Shown here: positions 21,575 through 30,927 of the stretch, in pieces
Layout of the letters: each line of letters opens with the position of its first letter
Numbering within the stretch: the first letter of the stretch is position 1
Source of the DNA: an uncultured Sneathia sp.
GTDB taxonomy: Bacteria > Fusobacteriota > Fusobacteriia > Fusobacteriales > Leptotrichiaceae
Assembly (NCBI GenBank): GCA_902494065.1
Contig: CABURZ010000002.1
Span: 1 to 39,235, forward strand
Direction of reading: 5' to 3'
DNA: 39,235 nucleotides
Notes under the pieces: model-generated
The model's database searches: none
What the model was told of the DNA's origin: nothing
Seen by the model: only the letters and a program-made list of their open reading frames with translations
Translations under genes and position numbers: made by a program

Positions 21575-23107
21575 CTATTCAAACTCAATAGTAGCAGCAG
21601 GTTTAGATGAAATATCATATAGGACTCTATTTATACCTCTTATTTCATTAACTATTCTATTAGATACTATTTCTAAAAATTCATAAGGTAATTTTGACCA
21701 TGTTGCTGTCATAAAATCAATAGTATTTACTGATCTTAGTGCAACAACATATTCGTATGTTCTAACATCTCCCATTACTCCAACTGATTTAACTGGTAAT
21801 AATACAACAAATGCTTGATTTACCTTATCGTATAAGTTATGATTAATTAATTCTTCTATAAAAATATTGTCTGCTTCTTGTAGCAATCTAACCTTTTCTT
21901 CTGTCACTTCTCCTACAACTCTAACTCCTAGTCCAGGCCCTGGGAAAGGATGTCTTTTGATTAATTTTTCACTTAGCCCCAATTTCAACCCTATTTTTCT
22001 TACTTCATCTTTAAATAAGTCACGTAGAGGCTCAATTAATTGAAATTTACAGTATTTAGGTAATCCTCCAACATTATGATGTGATTTAATAGTATGACTA
22101 ACTCCATCTCCTGCTGACTCAATAACATCTGGGTATATAGTTCCTTGTGCTAAAAATTTAATTTCTTTTTCTTCTTGTAATTTTTTAGCAACTTCATTGA
22201 ACACTTCTAAAAATTCCCTACCTATTATTTTTCTTTTTTGTTCGGGATCAGACACACCTTGTAATTTAGATAAAAATCTTTCTTTTGCATCTATAAATTC
22301 AATATTTAAATGACTAATATCACTATACTGTTCTTTTACCTTTTTAGCCTCATCTTTTCTAAGTAAACCTGTATCAACGAATACACAGTATAAATTATCA
22401 CCTATTGCACGATTAATTAAAAGTGCTGCAACAGATGAGTCCACTCCACCCGATAAAGCAAGCAACACTTTTTCACCATTTGTTTTTTCTCTTATTTCTT
22501 TTATTTTGTTTTCAATTAAATCTCCCATTATCCAATTTTTAGACATTTTACAAATATTGAATACAAAATTTTCTATCATAGTTTTACCATATTCTGAATG
22601 TAATACTTCGGGATGAAATTGTAATGCATATACATTTTTATCATTAGTTATAGCGGCATTTGATGAACTTGTTTTTGCAATAGTTCTAAATCCATCTGCC
22701 ATCTTTGTTATATGATCTCCATGGCTCATCCAAACTAAAGATTTTTCTGGCACATTTGAAAATAGAGGATTATTTACATCAGTAATTTCTAATGTTGCCT
22801 TACCGAATTCTCTTTTTGTTGATTTTTCAACTGTTCCTCCATTTAAGTATGTTATTAATTGCATACCATAACAAATACCTAAAATAGGTATATTTAACTC
22901 AAATATTTTTTTATCTATGCTTGGTGCTCCTTTTTCATAAACAGAAGCAGGCCCTCCTGAGAATATTATACCTTTTATACTATTATCTATATTATTAACA
23001 TCAATTTTATTTTTTATTTCACAATAAACTTCCATTTCACGAATACGTCTTGCTATTAATTGACTGTATTGTGACCCATAATCAATAATTAGTATTTTTT
23101 CTTTCAT
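21575..23107 (-). CDS. guaA: GMP synthase (glutamine-hydrolysing)
   Basis: Converts XMP to GMP with ATP and glutamine, the last step of guanine nucleotide synthesis. 510 residues. The class I amidotransferase domain (1-190) has the catalytic Cys79 in LGICYGMQ and FHPEVLHSE with the catalytic His-Glu (about 165-172). The ATP pyrophosphatase loop is ALSGGVDSSVAA (about 216-227). The C-terminal dimerisation domain ends KPAATIEFE, as in the family. The start abuts the stop of the copper ATPase gene with AAGGAG inside that gene, so it is translated as the last gene of the minus-strand run. Relevant to the purine permease and riboswitch 18 kb away. Confidence 0.98.
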   Translation of the reverse strand: MKEKILIIDYGSQYSQLIARRIREMEVYCEIKNKIDVNNIDNSIKGIIFSGGPASVYEKGAPSIDKKIFELNIPILGICYGMQLITYLNGGTVEKSTKREFGKATLEITDVNNPLFSNVPEKSLVWMSHGDHITKMADGFRTIAKTSSSNAAITNDKNVYALQFHPEVLHSEYGKTMIENFVFNICKMSKNWIMGDLIENKIKEIREKTNGEKVLLALSGGVDSSVAALLINRAIGDNLYCVFVDTGLLRKDEAKKVKEQYSDISHLNIEFIDAKERFLSKLQGVSDPEQKRKIIGREFLEVFNEVAKKLQEEKEIKFLAQGTIYPDVIESAGDGVSHTIKSHHNVGGLPKYCKFQLIEPLRDLFKDEVRKIGLKLGLSEKLIKRHPFPGPGLGVRVVGEVTEEKVRLLQEADNIFIEELINHNLYDKVNQAFVVLLPVKSVGVMGDVRTYEYVVALRSVNTIDFMTATWSKLPYEFLEIVSNRIVNEIRGINRVLYDISSKPAATIEFE

Positions 23108-25135
23108 TTACTTTGCACTCCTTTTTAATCTTAATGAATTTAATAAAACTGAAATTGAACTTAGCATCATAAATATAGATGCAAGCATAGGTGTTAACTC
23201 TATTTTAATAATTCCTGTTGCTATAACTATACCTAAAATATTGTATATAAATCCGAAAAAAAGATTTTCTTTTATATTTTTCATACACAATTTACTTATG
23301 GAAATATAGTGTTTAACATCATCTAGCGAAGTGATTATAACATCGCACGATTTTATAGCAACATCCGCTCCACTTCCTATAGCTATTCCTACATCTGCAG
23401 TTATTAGAGATGGTGCATCATTTATTCCATCACCTATCATACAAACTGTATTATCTTTATTTAACATATTTTCAACATACTTACTTTTTTCATATGGTAA
23501 AACTTCAGCCATAACATCCTTTATTTTAAGTTTATCTGCTATATATCTTGATGTATCAATATTATCACCCGTTAACATACTAACTTTAATATTATTTTTA
23601 CTACAATATGAGATAAAATCAAAAGATTCCTTTAATATGTCTGAAAATATTGTCAAATAACCTACAATTTTTTCATATTTAGCTATAAGTATAACAGTTT
23701 TTCCTTGTTTTGACAACCTTTTATACTCAAAAATATCCTCATCACTTAAATTAATTTTTTTTCTTTTCATTAATTGCAAATTACCTATAGTATATTCTTG
23801 ACTACCAACTCCTAAACCTTTAAAGTTACGTACATTTTTAAATTCTGTATCATTTACTTTAAAATTTTTTTTAATATAATTTGTAATTATATTACTTATA
23901 GGATGATCTATATATTTTTCTATATTATATACTGCTTGTAAAGTTTCCATATCACAAGTATTATCGACTACGCTAGATTTAGTACTAGTTAATGTCCCTG
24001 TCTTATCCAGGATAACTCTATCTATTTTATAGCCTCTTAATAGTGCTGTCATATCTTTTATTAATATATGTTTTTTTGCAAGAATTCCTGTTGCAACCTC
24101 TAATGACACTGGCATAGCTAGTCCTATTGAGCAAGGACAAGCTATCACTAAAACGCAAACCGCATTATTAATAGCCTTATAAACATCAGAAAAAACAAAA
24201 TACCAAATTAAAAATGTAATAAATGAAATTATTATAACAATAGGAACAAAATATTTTGTTACTTTATCTGTAATACTTTTTATATTAGATTTAATATCAA
24301 ACGATAACTCTAATATATTTTTTATTTTTGATATTACCATATCGTCTTCTAAAGCGGTAACTTTATACTCTACATTACCTTTTTCTAGTAAACAACCTGC
24401 ATAAATGATATCATTTTCTTTTTTTAATCTAACGCTACTTTCTCCAGTTAATAGACTCTCATTAAAATATGCTTGTCCTTTAACTATTTTACCATCTGCT
24501 GGAACTATTTGCCCTTCTTTTAATGTGAGAATATCATTAAGTTTTAAATTAATTTTAGGTAACATATCAGTTAGTTCATCTATAGCACTTTTAGCACTCT
24601 TTTTCAATTTAGATTCTATTTTTTTACCTATTATAACGATAAATAAAATACTAGATACCCCTTCAAAATATATGTTATCATTCATATTTAATAGGTTATA
24701 TAGGCTATATAAATATGAAAAACTAGATCCTAAAGTTATAAGGGAATTCATATTAAAACTTAAATTAATTAAACTTTTTATACCATCTATTAAAATTTTT
24801 CTAGTTAAAATTATTACAAGAGTACATAGTATTAGTTGTATAATTTGTGTATTTTTCACCATAAACATGGCTAGTATAATATTTAGTATAGAAAAAATTG
24901 CGATAGGTGTTATTTTATAATCTTCTATTTCCTCAACTTTACTATTTTCTAGATTATATCCTAATTTTTCAACTATACTTTTTATTTTCAAATCATCTAT
25001 ATAATCATCTTTTACAACCATTTTTTCTGATATTACATTTACTTTAGCATTAATATTATACTTGCTTAGTTCTTGCTCAATTTTATTAGCACAAGCACTA
25101 CAAGACATATTTTTTACTTTATATATTCTTTTCAT
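23108..25135 (-). CDS. copA: copper-transporting P1B-type ATPase
   Basis: Exports Cu(I) across the cytoplasmic membrane. 675 residues. A single N-terminal heavy-metal domain has CSAC at 12-15. Membrane motif ACPCSIGLA with the Cys-Pro-Cys sits at about 333. The actuator loop has LTGES, the phosphorylation site DKTGTLT (Asp about 378), the nucleotide-binding HP in DHPIS, and GDGINDAP near 565. TM7 carries FIYN and TM8 has MMLSSISVLLNSLRL, the Tyr-Asn and Met-Ser-Ser pattern of Cu(I) ATPases. It overlaps the upstream phosphatase gene by 17 bases. No CopY/CsoR-type regulator or copper chaperone is adjacent. Confidence 0.95.
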   Translation of the reverse strand: MKRIYKVKNMSCSACANKIEQELSKYNINAKVNVISEKMVVKDDYIDDLKIKSIVEKLGYNLENSKVEEIEDYKITPIAIFSILNIILAMFMVKNTQIIQLILCTLVIILTRKILIDGIKSLINLSFNMNSLITLGSSFSYLYSLYNLLNMNDNIYFEGVSSILFIVIIGKKIESKLKKSAKSAIDELTDMLPKINLKLNDILTLKEGQIVPADGKIVKGQAYFNESLLTGESSVRLKKENDIIYAGCLLEKGNVEYKVTALEDDMVISKIKNILELSFDIKSNIKSITDKVTKYFVPIVIIISFITFLIWYFVFSDVYKAINNAVCVLVIACPCSIGLAMPVSLEVATGILAKKHILIKDMTALLRGYKIDRVILDKTGTLTSTKSSVVDNTCDMETLQAVYNIEKYIDHPISNIITNYIKKNFKVNDTEFKNVRNFKGLGVGSQEYTIGNLQLMKRKKINLSDEDIFEYKRLSKQGKTVILIAKYEKIVGYLTIFSDILKESFDFISYCSKNNIKVSMLTGDNIDTSRYIADKLKIKDVMAEVLPYEKSKYVENMLNKDNTVCMIGDGINDAPSLITADVGIAIGSGADVAIKSCDVIITSLDDVKHYISISKLCMKNIKENLFFGFIYNILGIVIATGIIKIELTPMLASIFMMLSSISVLLNSLRLKRSAK

Positions 25136-26528
25136 GTTCTCTCCATATAGTTAAAAGCATTAAATCATCTTCTAAAACATACTCATTTAAAGTTTCTTTT
25201 AATGCATGTATATCATATTTTGTAGCATAAAAATTTTTAATTAATCTATCTACACCATACATTTTTCCATCTTTTAATGCTTCTGTTATACCATCTGTAT
25301 ATAGTAACACAACAGAATCCTCTAAAAAATCACATGTTTTTTGCTCATATTTTACTAAGTCAGGAAAAATTTCATTAGAAAATACACCTAATACTTGTCC
25401 TTCTGTTTCTAACTCTTCTACTTTACCATTATTTAGCATAAGTGCCGCTTCTTGCGAACCTTTACAATAACTTATCTTATTATTTTTTGTATCAAGCAAA
25501 ATATAGAAAAGACTTGCAAATTTACCGCTAGGAAAAAACTTAATTATTCTCTCATTTAATGTTAACATAAGCTCGCTTATGTTAAAATAGTTTTTAAACT
25601 CTGAATGAATAACCGCCTTTAACATTGTAGATAAAAGTGCAGCCGGTATACCATGTCCTGAAATATCTGCAAATACTATAGCTAGTACATCATCATTTAA
25701 TTTAAAAATATCGCAAAAATCTCCACCTATTTTTTGTGAAGGACAAAATATATATTCTATGTTATATCCATTAAAATTAATTTTTTCCTTTGGCATTAAA
25801 TTTTTTTGTATATCATTTGCTATAGCTAGCTCTGTTTCAAGCTCTTTATACAATTCCTTTATTCTTTTATTTAATTGTATATTTTCATATCTCAATTGAG
25901 ATTGTATAGCTAATTTTTTTACTGTTTCTAGTAAATTATCTGTGTTTATAGGTTTTTCTATAATACTATCTACACCTAATTGTACAGTTTTTAACGCTCT
26001 ATAAGCTGTTTTTTTATCAACTAAAAGAATAACTTTACTATTTTTATTTTTTCTTTTTATTTTTAAAATTTCATTTAATTTTTCCTCTTGGTATTTTTCA
26101 AAATTTATTATATAAATATCTTTATTTTCACTATCATGCTCTTTATTTAAAAATTTTTCTTCATCTCTTTCTTTAATTAAAAAACCATTAGTTACAAAAA
26201 GATTTCTTAATAAATTTCTTACATATTCATTATCTAAATAAATTTTTATCGTATAAGAAGTAAATAATTTCATATTACTGTATTCTTCATAAGAATTAAA
26301 AACTCTAAAATACTTATTTATTTCATTTTTTAAACCTTTTTTAGAAATAAAATAAAGTTCCTTACCACTACTTTTAACGTTTCTAAATATTTTTAGTAAA
26401 TAATTTAAGAATGGGGGATCTATATCTAAATCCCCTAAATCTAATATTATTGTATCATATTCACTTTCAACTTTATTTATTTCATCATATGTTGTTTTTT
26501 TATCATTGAAATATATGAATTTTTCCAT
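25119..26528 (-). CDS. STAS-REC-SpoIIE serine phosphatase (partner-switching type)
   Basis: 469-residue signalling protein with three parts. Residues about 1-90 look like a STAS domain (YDTIILDLGDLDIDPPFLNYLLKIFRNVKSSGKELYFIS), about 93-215 like a response-regulator receiver fold ending IIEKPI, then a coiled coil (about 215-245) and a SpoIIE/RsbU PP2C domain (about 250-465) with KIGGDFCDIF and FADISGHGIPAALL, the metal-binding aspartates. The phosphatase site is intact. The STAS phosphorylation serine (usually D-S-S-G) is replaced by D-P-P. The receiver's usual phosphoacceptor strand reads IYIINFEK without an Asp, so it is probably a pseudo-receiver. The N-terminal domain calls are by eye. 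No RsbW-type kinase or separate antagonist is encoded nearby. Confidence 0.85.
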   Translation of the reverse strand: MEKFIYFNDKKTTYDEINKVESEYDTIILDLGDLDIDPPFLNYLLKIFRNVKSSGKELYFISKKGLKNEINKYFRVFNSYEEYSNMKLFTSYTIKIYLDNEYVRNLLRNLFVTNGFLIKERDEEKFLNKEHDSENKDIYIINFEKYQEEKLNEILKIKRKNKNSKVILLVDKKTAYRALKTVQLGVDSIIEKPINTDNLLETVKKLAIQSQLRYENIQLNKRIKELYKELETELAIANDIQKNLMPKEKINFNGYNIEYIFCPSQKIGGDFCDIFKLNDDVLAIVFADISGHGIPAALLSTMLKAVIHSEFKNYFNISELMLTLNERIIKFFPSGKFASLFYILLDTKNNKISYCKGSQEAALMLNNGKVEELETEGQVLGVFSNEIFPDLVKYEQKTCDFLEDSVVLLYTDGITEALKDGKMYGVDRLIKNFYATKYDIHALKETLNEYVLEDDLMLLTIWREHEKNI

Positions 26529-26529
26529 A

Positions 26530-26928
26530 TCAGTCCATTTCTTTAACTACACTAGCTAAAATTCCATTTATGAATTTTTTAGTCTTAATATCTCCATAAA
26601 TTTTAGCTATTTCAATTGCTTCATTTATTACTATTTCATAACTTTGTTGTTCTATTAATATCTCATAAAACGACATTTTAAGTAAAACTTTTTCAACTAC
26701 TCCTAATCTCTCAAAGGTCCAACCTTTTAAATAATGTTTTACTTTACCTACAACTTCATTTTCACTATCTAAATAACCTTGTATATACTCATTAACAAAG
26801 TCTACTTTAGGTTTACTCAATTTATTTTCACTTAAAAATTCTTCTTTTCTCTTATTTGCATCTGCATTTACTATTTCATGCTCAAATAGTATCTTAAATA
26901 TTTCTTCTCTTATTTTTCTTTGTTCCAT
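26530..26928 (-). CDS. nusB: transcription antitermination factor NusB
   Basis: All-helical RNA-binding protein that with NusE binds boxA and promotes antitermination on rRNA operons. 132 residues, the usual length. EQRKIREEIFKILFEHE at the N-terminus and the C-terminal EIVINEAIEIAKIYGDIKTKKFINGILASV match the family signature. Two bases after amaP and one before the STAS-REC phosphatase, so it is translationally linked. The Asp23-AmaP-NusB neighbourhood is also common in Firmicutes, which supports the annotation. Confidence 0.95.
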   Translation of the reverse strand: MEQRKIREEIFKILFEHEIVNADANKRKEEFLSENKLSKPKVDFVNEYIQGYLDSENEVVGKVKHYLKGWTFERLGVVEKVLLKMSFYEILIEQQSYEIVINEAIEIAKIYGDIKTKKFINGILASVVKEMD

Positions 26929-26930
26929 AT

Positions 26931-27533
26931 CTAATCCAAACTCACCATATCTTCATTTTCAGAATTTACTACTTTTTCAAAATAATTTTCATTATCTATT
27001 GTTTCTTCTGTTATATGTTCATTATTTATTTTATTAACATTTATATTAACATCTTTTGGTCTAACACCTATCATTTGTTCTATATGTTCTGAAAGTTGAC
27101 TGCTAATTACTCCTAATTTATTATTCAATTGATTAGTTTTATAGTTTTCTATGCTAGCATTAATTACAAACCCTTTATATCCTTGTCTTACATTTGCTTG
27201 GGCTTTTTTTATAATACTTTGTTCTTCTAAAAAGTTTTTAGAAACTTCTTCTATAGTTTTCAAATTAACTACTATATTACCATTTGAACCTTTAATATGT
27301 ATATTTTTAGGTTTTCTAAAAAATCTTTCAATAAGCGATAATAAGAAAATAACAAAATATATTACTATAACTATTTCTACTAAGAATCTTACAAACCCAT
27401 TATTAGAAATTTCTAATGACACTTCATCTAGTATATATACCACATAACTTGGTTGAATTATTAAAAAGTATAAAGATAATGCTAGTACAACTAAAAGTGC
27501 TAAATTTATTATATTACGTATTATTTTAAACAT
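26931..27533 (-). CDS. amaP: alkaline shock response membrane anchor protein AmaP
   Basis: Anchors Asp23-type proteins to the cell membrane. 200 residues. Two hydrophobic segments (about 5-28 and 48-70) form an N-terminal hairpin, followed by a basic stretch (ERFFRKPKNIHIKG) and a cytoplasmic Asp23-like region with the conserved VNVRQGYKG-like motif (here ANVRQGYKGFVINASI, about 112-127). An acidic tail ends the protein. It overlaps the Asp23 gene by 8 bases, the normal arrangement for this pair. The membrane stress role is known from Staphylococcus; extension to this organism is inference. Confidence 0.88.
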   Translation of the reverse strand: MFKIIRNIINLALLVVLALSLYFLIIQPSYVVYILDEVSLEISNNGFVRFLVEIVIVIYFVIFLLSLIERFFRKPKNIHIKGSNGNIVVNLKTIEEVSKNFLEEQSIIKKAQANVRQGYKGFVINASIENYKTNQLNNKLGVISSQLSEHIEQMIGVRPKDVNINVNKINNEHITEETIDNENYFEKVVNSENEDMVSLD

Positions 27534-27879
27534 TCTCTACCTCATCTTCTTTAACTACTTTATCAACTATAATATTTATTTCCCTAACAGTTACTCCTGT
27601 CATTTCTTCCACTTTCTCTTTAACTGCCTTTTGAACTTCTGCTGCTACTTCTCTTATTTTGCAACCATAAACCACTGAAATTGATAGTTCAATAACACAT
27701 TCTGTTTCTCCCATTTCAACTTCAAGACTTTTCTTTTCGTCGCTTTTAAATAAATTAGATAATTTTGCACGAACTTCAGGTGTACTTACTCCAACAACAT
27801 TTTCTATTCCAGTTATTACTTCCACAACTATGTCTTTTACAACATTAGGTGAAATTGTTATATTTCCTAATTCATTCAT
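27526..27879 (-). CDS. Asp23/Gls24-family envelope stress protein
   Basis: 117 residues from the ATG at 27877-27879, chosen because AAGGAG is 7 bases upstream; the ATG at 27885 is only one base from it. The domain covers almost the whole protein: GNITISPNVVKDIVVEVITGIENVVGV at the N-terminus and ELSISVVYGCKIREVAAEVQKAVKEKVEEMTGVTVREINIIV at the C-terminus. It forms a membrane-associated layer with AmaP, encoded immediately downstream. It has its own promoter right after the dnaE stop codon. Confidence 0.93.
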   Translation of the reverse strand: MNELGNITISPNVVKDIVVEVITGIENVVGVSTPEVRAKLSNLFKSDEKKSLEVEMGETECVIELSISVVYGCKIREVAAEVQKAVKEKVEEMTGVTVREINIIVDKVVKEDEVENV

Positions 27880-27905
27880 ATACATACTCCTTTTTTATTT
27901 TTTAT

Positions 27906-27934
27906 ATTATAACATAGAGGTTAAATTTTCTCAA
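27906..27934 (-). promoter_or_regulatory. internal promoter before asp23
   Basis: Minus-strand TTGAGA (27929-27934), 17-base spacer, TATAAT (27906-27911), starting one base after the dnaE stop codon. It would let asp23-amaP-nusB-phosphatase-copA-guaA be transcribed independently of nifS-dnaE. Confidence 0.75.
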
Positions 27935-27935
27935 T

Positions 27936-30926
27936 TCATATTGTATTCAAGAATATCTTAATGTTTTTTTCTCCTATTAATTCAATCAAATTTTTTGTGT
28001 ATCTAATGTCGAAATATATAGGCTTTTTCATATTTAATCTAGTCTTATTTTCATAAAATCTAACTTTTGAGTATCCTCCTCTTTGTTTAATTATTTTTTT
28101 TAAAGATTCCCTCTTTTTATCATCTAAACCATCAAGTAAAATATTTATAACACTATCTTTTAATTTATATATATCATCAAATTTTACCCATTTACCTTTT
28201 ACATTAAAAATATATCCATTATCATATGAATTTTTATTTACTATTACATTTACAATACTATTTTTTGGCAAACTTATCATAATACCTAAAAGTTCTTTTT
28301 CATATTTTAATTTTTCATCTAAGCTATATTCTTTAGTGTTTTTTATTATATATTTTTCTTTTTTCATATTACTTTCAAAAAACAAGTCCATGCAAACATC
28401 ATCTTCTATTTTTTTTCTTTTCATAGCTATAGAAAAAATTTCTTTCGCATTTTCAACTAATTCTCTTCTTGTAATTGAAAATAAATCAAAGGCTCCAACT
28501 TTAGCTAAAACTTCAAATTGTCTTATGGTAAAAGAATATTTTTGCATTCTATATACAAAGTCTATAATATCTATATATTTCCCATTTTTTTGTCTTTCAC
28601 AAACTATATCTTTTGAAAGAGATAAAGAAATATTGCTTATAGAATAAAGACCATATCTAACACAATTTTCTTGTATTATATAGATTTCATCTGAATTATT
28701 AACATCTGGTAATAGTATACCTATATTTTTTTCTCTTAAAATATTACAATAAGCTTGTAGTTTATCATGTATACCTAATTGTGAATTTAATATAGATACA
28801 ACAAACTCTTTAGTATAATGAGTTTTAAAATATGCAGTATAATACGATAACATAGCATAAGGTATAGTATGAGCCTTATTAAACCCATATTCACCAAATT
28901 TTTCTATTTGATCATATAATTTTATTATTTTTTCTCTATCATAACCGTTTTCTATAGAAAACTTAATAAATTTATTTTTATATTTTTCTAGAATTTCAAT
29001 TTTTTTCTTACTTATTGCACGTCTTAAATCATCTGCTTCATTTAATGTAAATCCTGCTATTTTTTTAGCTATTTGCATTATTTGCTCTTGATATATTATA
29101 ACTCCATAGGTAGATTTTAATATATCTTCCAAATCATCTAAAAGATATGTTATTTTTTCCCCTTTATTTTTTACATCTATCAAATGATTTACCATACCAC
29201 TTTTAAGAGGCCCAGGTCTATATAGTGCCAAAACTATAGATATATCAAAAAAATTATTTATCCTATATCTCTTTATTAACTCAGTAATCCCCCTTGATTC
29301 AACTTGAAAAATCCCCAAAGTTTTACCTACATTATATGTTTTAAAGGTATCCTCATCTTCTAGTGGAATATCACTTAATTTTAAATTAGTCAATTTAATA
29401 GTGGATGCTATAACATCAAGATTTGCTAGGGATAAAAAATCTATTTTAAGTAGTCCCATGCTTTCTAATTCTTCCATTTGATATTGACTTATATTTATAT
29501 TAAGTGACTCTACTCTATTTACTGGAACTATATTTTCTAATTTTTCTCTTGTTATAACAAGACCTGAGGCATGTATTGAGCTATGTCTTACATTTCCCAA
29601 TAATTTTGGTATATAAGGCTTTATAGTAGATGAATTTTCATTACATCTAAATACTCTAGATAAGTCTTTTTTTATTTGCTTTTCTTTCATAGTAGAAAAA
29701 GTAATAATATTTGCCACATAATCTTTTCCATATTTATTCATTACATACTGTATTACTTTATCTTTTTTTGTAGTTTCAAAATCTAAATCTATATCTGGCA
29801 TATTTTTTCTACCAGAATTCAAAAATCTCTCAAACATTAAATCATATTTTATAGGATCAACACTAGTTATACCTAAAATATATGAAATTATACATCCAGC
29901 AGCAGATCCACGACCTGGACCTACCATAATGTTATTATTTTTTGCATAATTTACTATATCATAAACTATTAAAAAATATGCACTAAATCCCATTTTATCT
30001 ATTACTTCTAATTCTGTATCTACTCTTTTTTTTGCTATGCTATAGTTTTTTTCATATTTTTCACTTAATTTAGAATAAACTAAATTTTTTAAATATTGTC
30101 CTTCAGAAATATCTAAATTTAGCTTAGGCAAATTATTTTCTCTTTTTGCAAAATTAAATGTACATAATTTTGAAATATATTCTGTATTTAATATAGCCTC
30201 ATTCACAATTTTTTCATCTATAAAATTAAGATTTTGTCTAATTTCATTTTCAGTTTTAAAGTATAAATCCTGAACAGTATAATAATTTTTAACTAGTTTA
30301 ACTGTAGTATTTTCACGTATAGCAGAAACTATTTTCTGTAAACTTGCATCCTCTTTTTCTAAATAATATGTATCGTTAGTCGCAACTAATTTTACATTCA
30401 ACTCTTTTGCAAACTCCACATATTTTTCTACACATTTTTTAGGCATAGAAAAACAAGGTAACTCTAAATAAAAATTAGGAATTTTTTGATATTCTAAAAG
30501 TGTATTTTTGGCGTTATACAGATCTAATTTTTCTATCAATTTATATATTTCAGAATTTATCCCACCCGATAATATTATTACATTTTTTGCTTCTAATATA
30601 TCCTTTATATCTAAAATATCATGTTTTAAATAACTTAAATTAGCTAATTTTATTAAAGATTTATACCCAACATCACCTATTGCATAAATATTTAGTGCAT
30701 ATTTACCCTCTAAATTAATTCCATAAATATATACTTCTAATCCTAAAACAAGGTTTATATTTTCTTTTTTGCATATATTATATAACTTCATAGCTGAGGA
30801 TAAATTTTTGTCACTTACACCTATACTATTAACTCCTAGTTTTTTTGCTTTTTCTACATAATTTTCAATTTTTGCTACCCCTTCTAGAAGAGTATAGTCT
30901 GTGTGTAGTTTTAAGTTTATGAACAT
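27936..30926 (-). CDS. dnaE: DNA polymerase III alpha subunit
   Basis: Replicative C-family polymerase, 996 residues, shorter than the about 1160 of E. coli. The N-terminal PHP domain (1-200) begins FINLKLHTDYTLLEG, with its second metal His replaced as in many DnaE1 proteins. The catalytic aspartates lie in MPDIDLDFE, preceded by VGPGRGSAAGCIISYILG. Then come SIHASGLVITRE, GIFQVESRG, LYRPGPLKSGM and GVIIYQEQIMQIAKKIAGF, then a helix-hairpin-helix (FEVLAKVGAFD). The C-terminal OB and tau-binding portion is compact, which explains the length. The start is one base after the desulfurase stop. No PolC-type exonuclease insertion is present. Confidence 0.96.
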   Translation of the reverse strand: MFINLKLHTDYTLLEGVAKIENYVEKAKKLGVNSIGVSDKNLSSAMKLYNICKKENINLVLGLEVYIYGINLEGKYALNIYAIGDVGYKSLIKLANLSYLKHDILDIKDILEAKNVIILSGGINSEIYKLIEKLDLYNAKNTLLEYQKIPNFYLELPCFSMPKKCVEKYVEFAKELNVKLVATNDTYYLEKEDASLQKIVSAIRENTTVKLVKNYYTVQDLYFKTENEIRQNLNFIDEKIVNEAILNTEYISKLCTFNFAKRENNLPKLNLDISEGQYLKNLVYSKLSEKYEKNYSIAKKRVDTELEVIDKMGFSAYFLIVYDIVNYAKNNNIMVGPGRGSAAGCIISYILGITSVDPIKYDLMFERFLNSGRKNMPDIDLDFETTKKDKVIQYVMNKYGKDYVANIITFSTMKEKQIKKDLSRVFRCNENSSTIKPYIPKLLGNVRHSSIHASGLVITREKLENIVPVNRVESLNINISQYQMEELESMGLLKIDFLSLANLDVIASTIKLTNLKLSDIPLEDEDTFKTYNVGKTLGIFQVESRGITELIKRYRINNFFDISIVLALYRPGPLKSGMVNHLIDVKNKGEKITYLLDDLEDILKSTYGVIIYQEQIMQIAKKIAGFTLNEADDLRRAISKKKIEILEKYKNKFIKFSIENGYDREKIIKLYDQIEKFGEYGFNKAHTIPYAMLSYYTAYFKTHYTKEFVVSILNSQLGIHDKLQAYCNILREKNIGILLPDVNNSDEIYIIQENCVRYGLYSISNISLSLSKDIVCERQKNGKYIDIIDFVYRMQKYSFTIRQFEVLAKVGAFDLFSITRRELVENAKEIFSIAMKRKKIEDDVCMDLFFESNMKKEKYIIKNTKEYSLDEKLKYEKELLGIMISLPKNSIVNVIVNKNSYDNGYIFNVKGKWVKFDDIYKLKDSVINILLDGLDDKKRESLKKIIKQRGGYSKVRFYENKTRLNMKKPIYFDIRYTKNLIELIGEKNIKIFLNTI

Positions 30927-30927
30927 A

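Noticed and set aside
24405..24920. 171-codon plus-strand frame opposite copA.
   Set aside because: Antisense to the P-type ATPase with no ribosome site or promoter; hydrophobic content mirrors the membrane helices encoded on the other strand.
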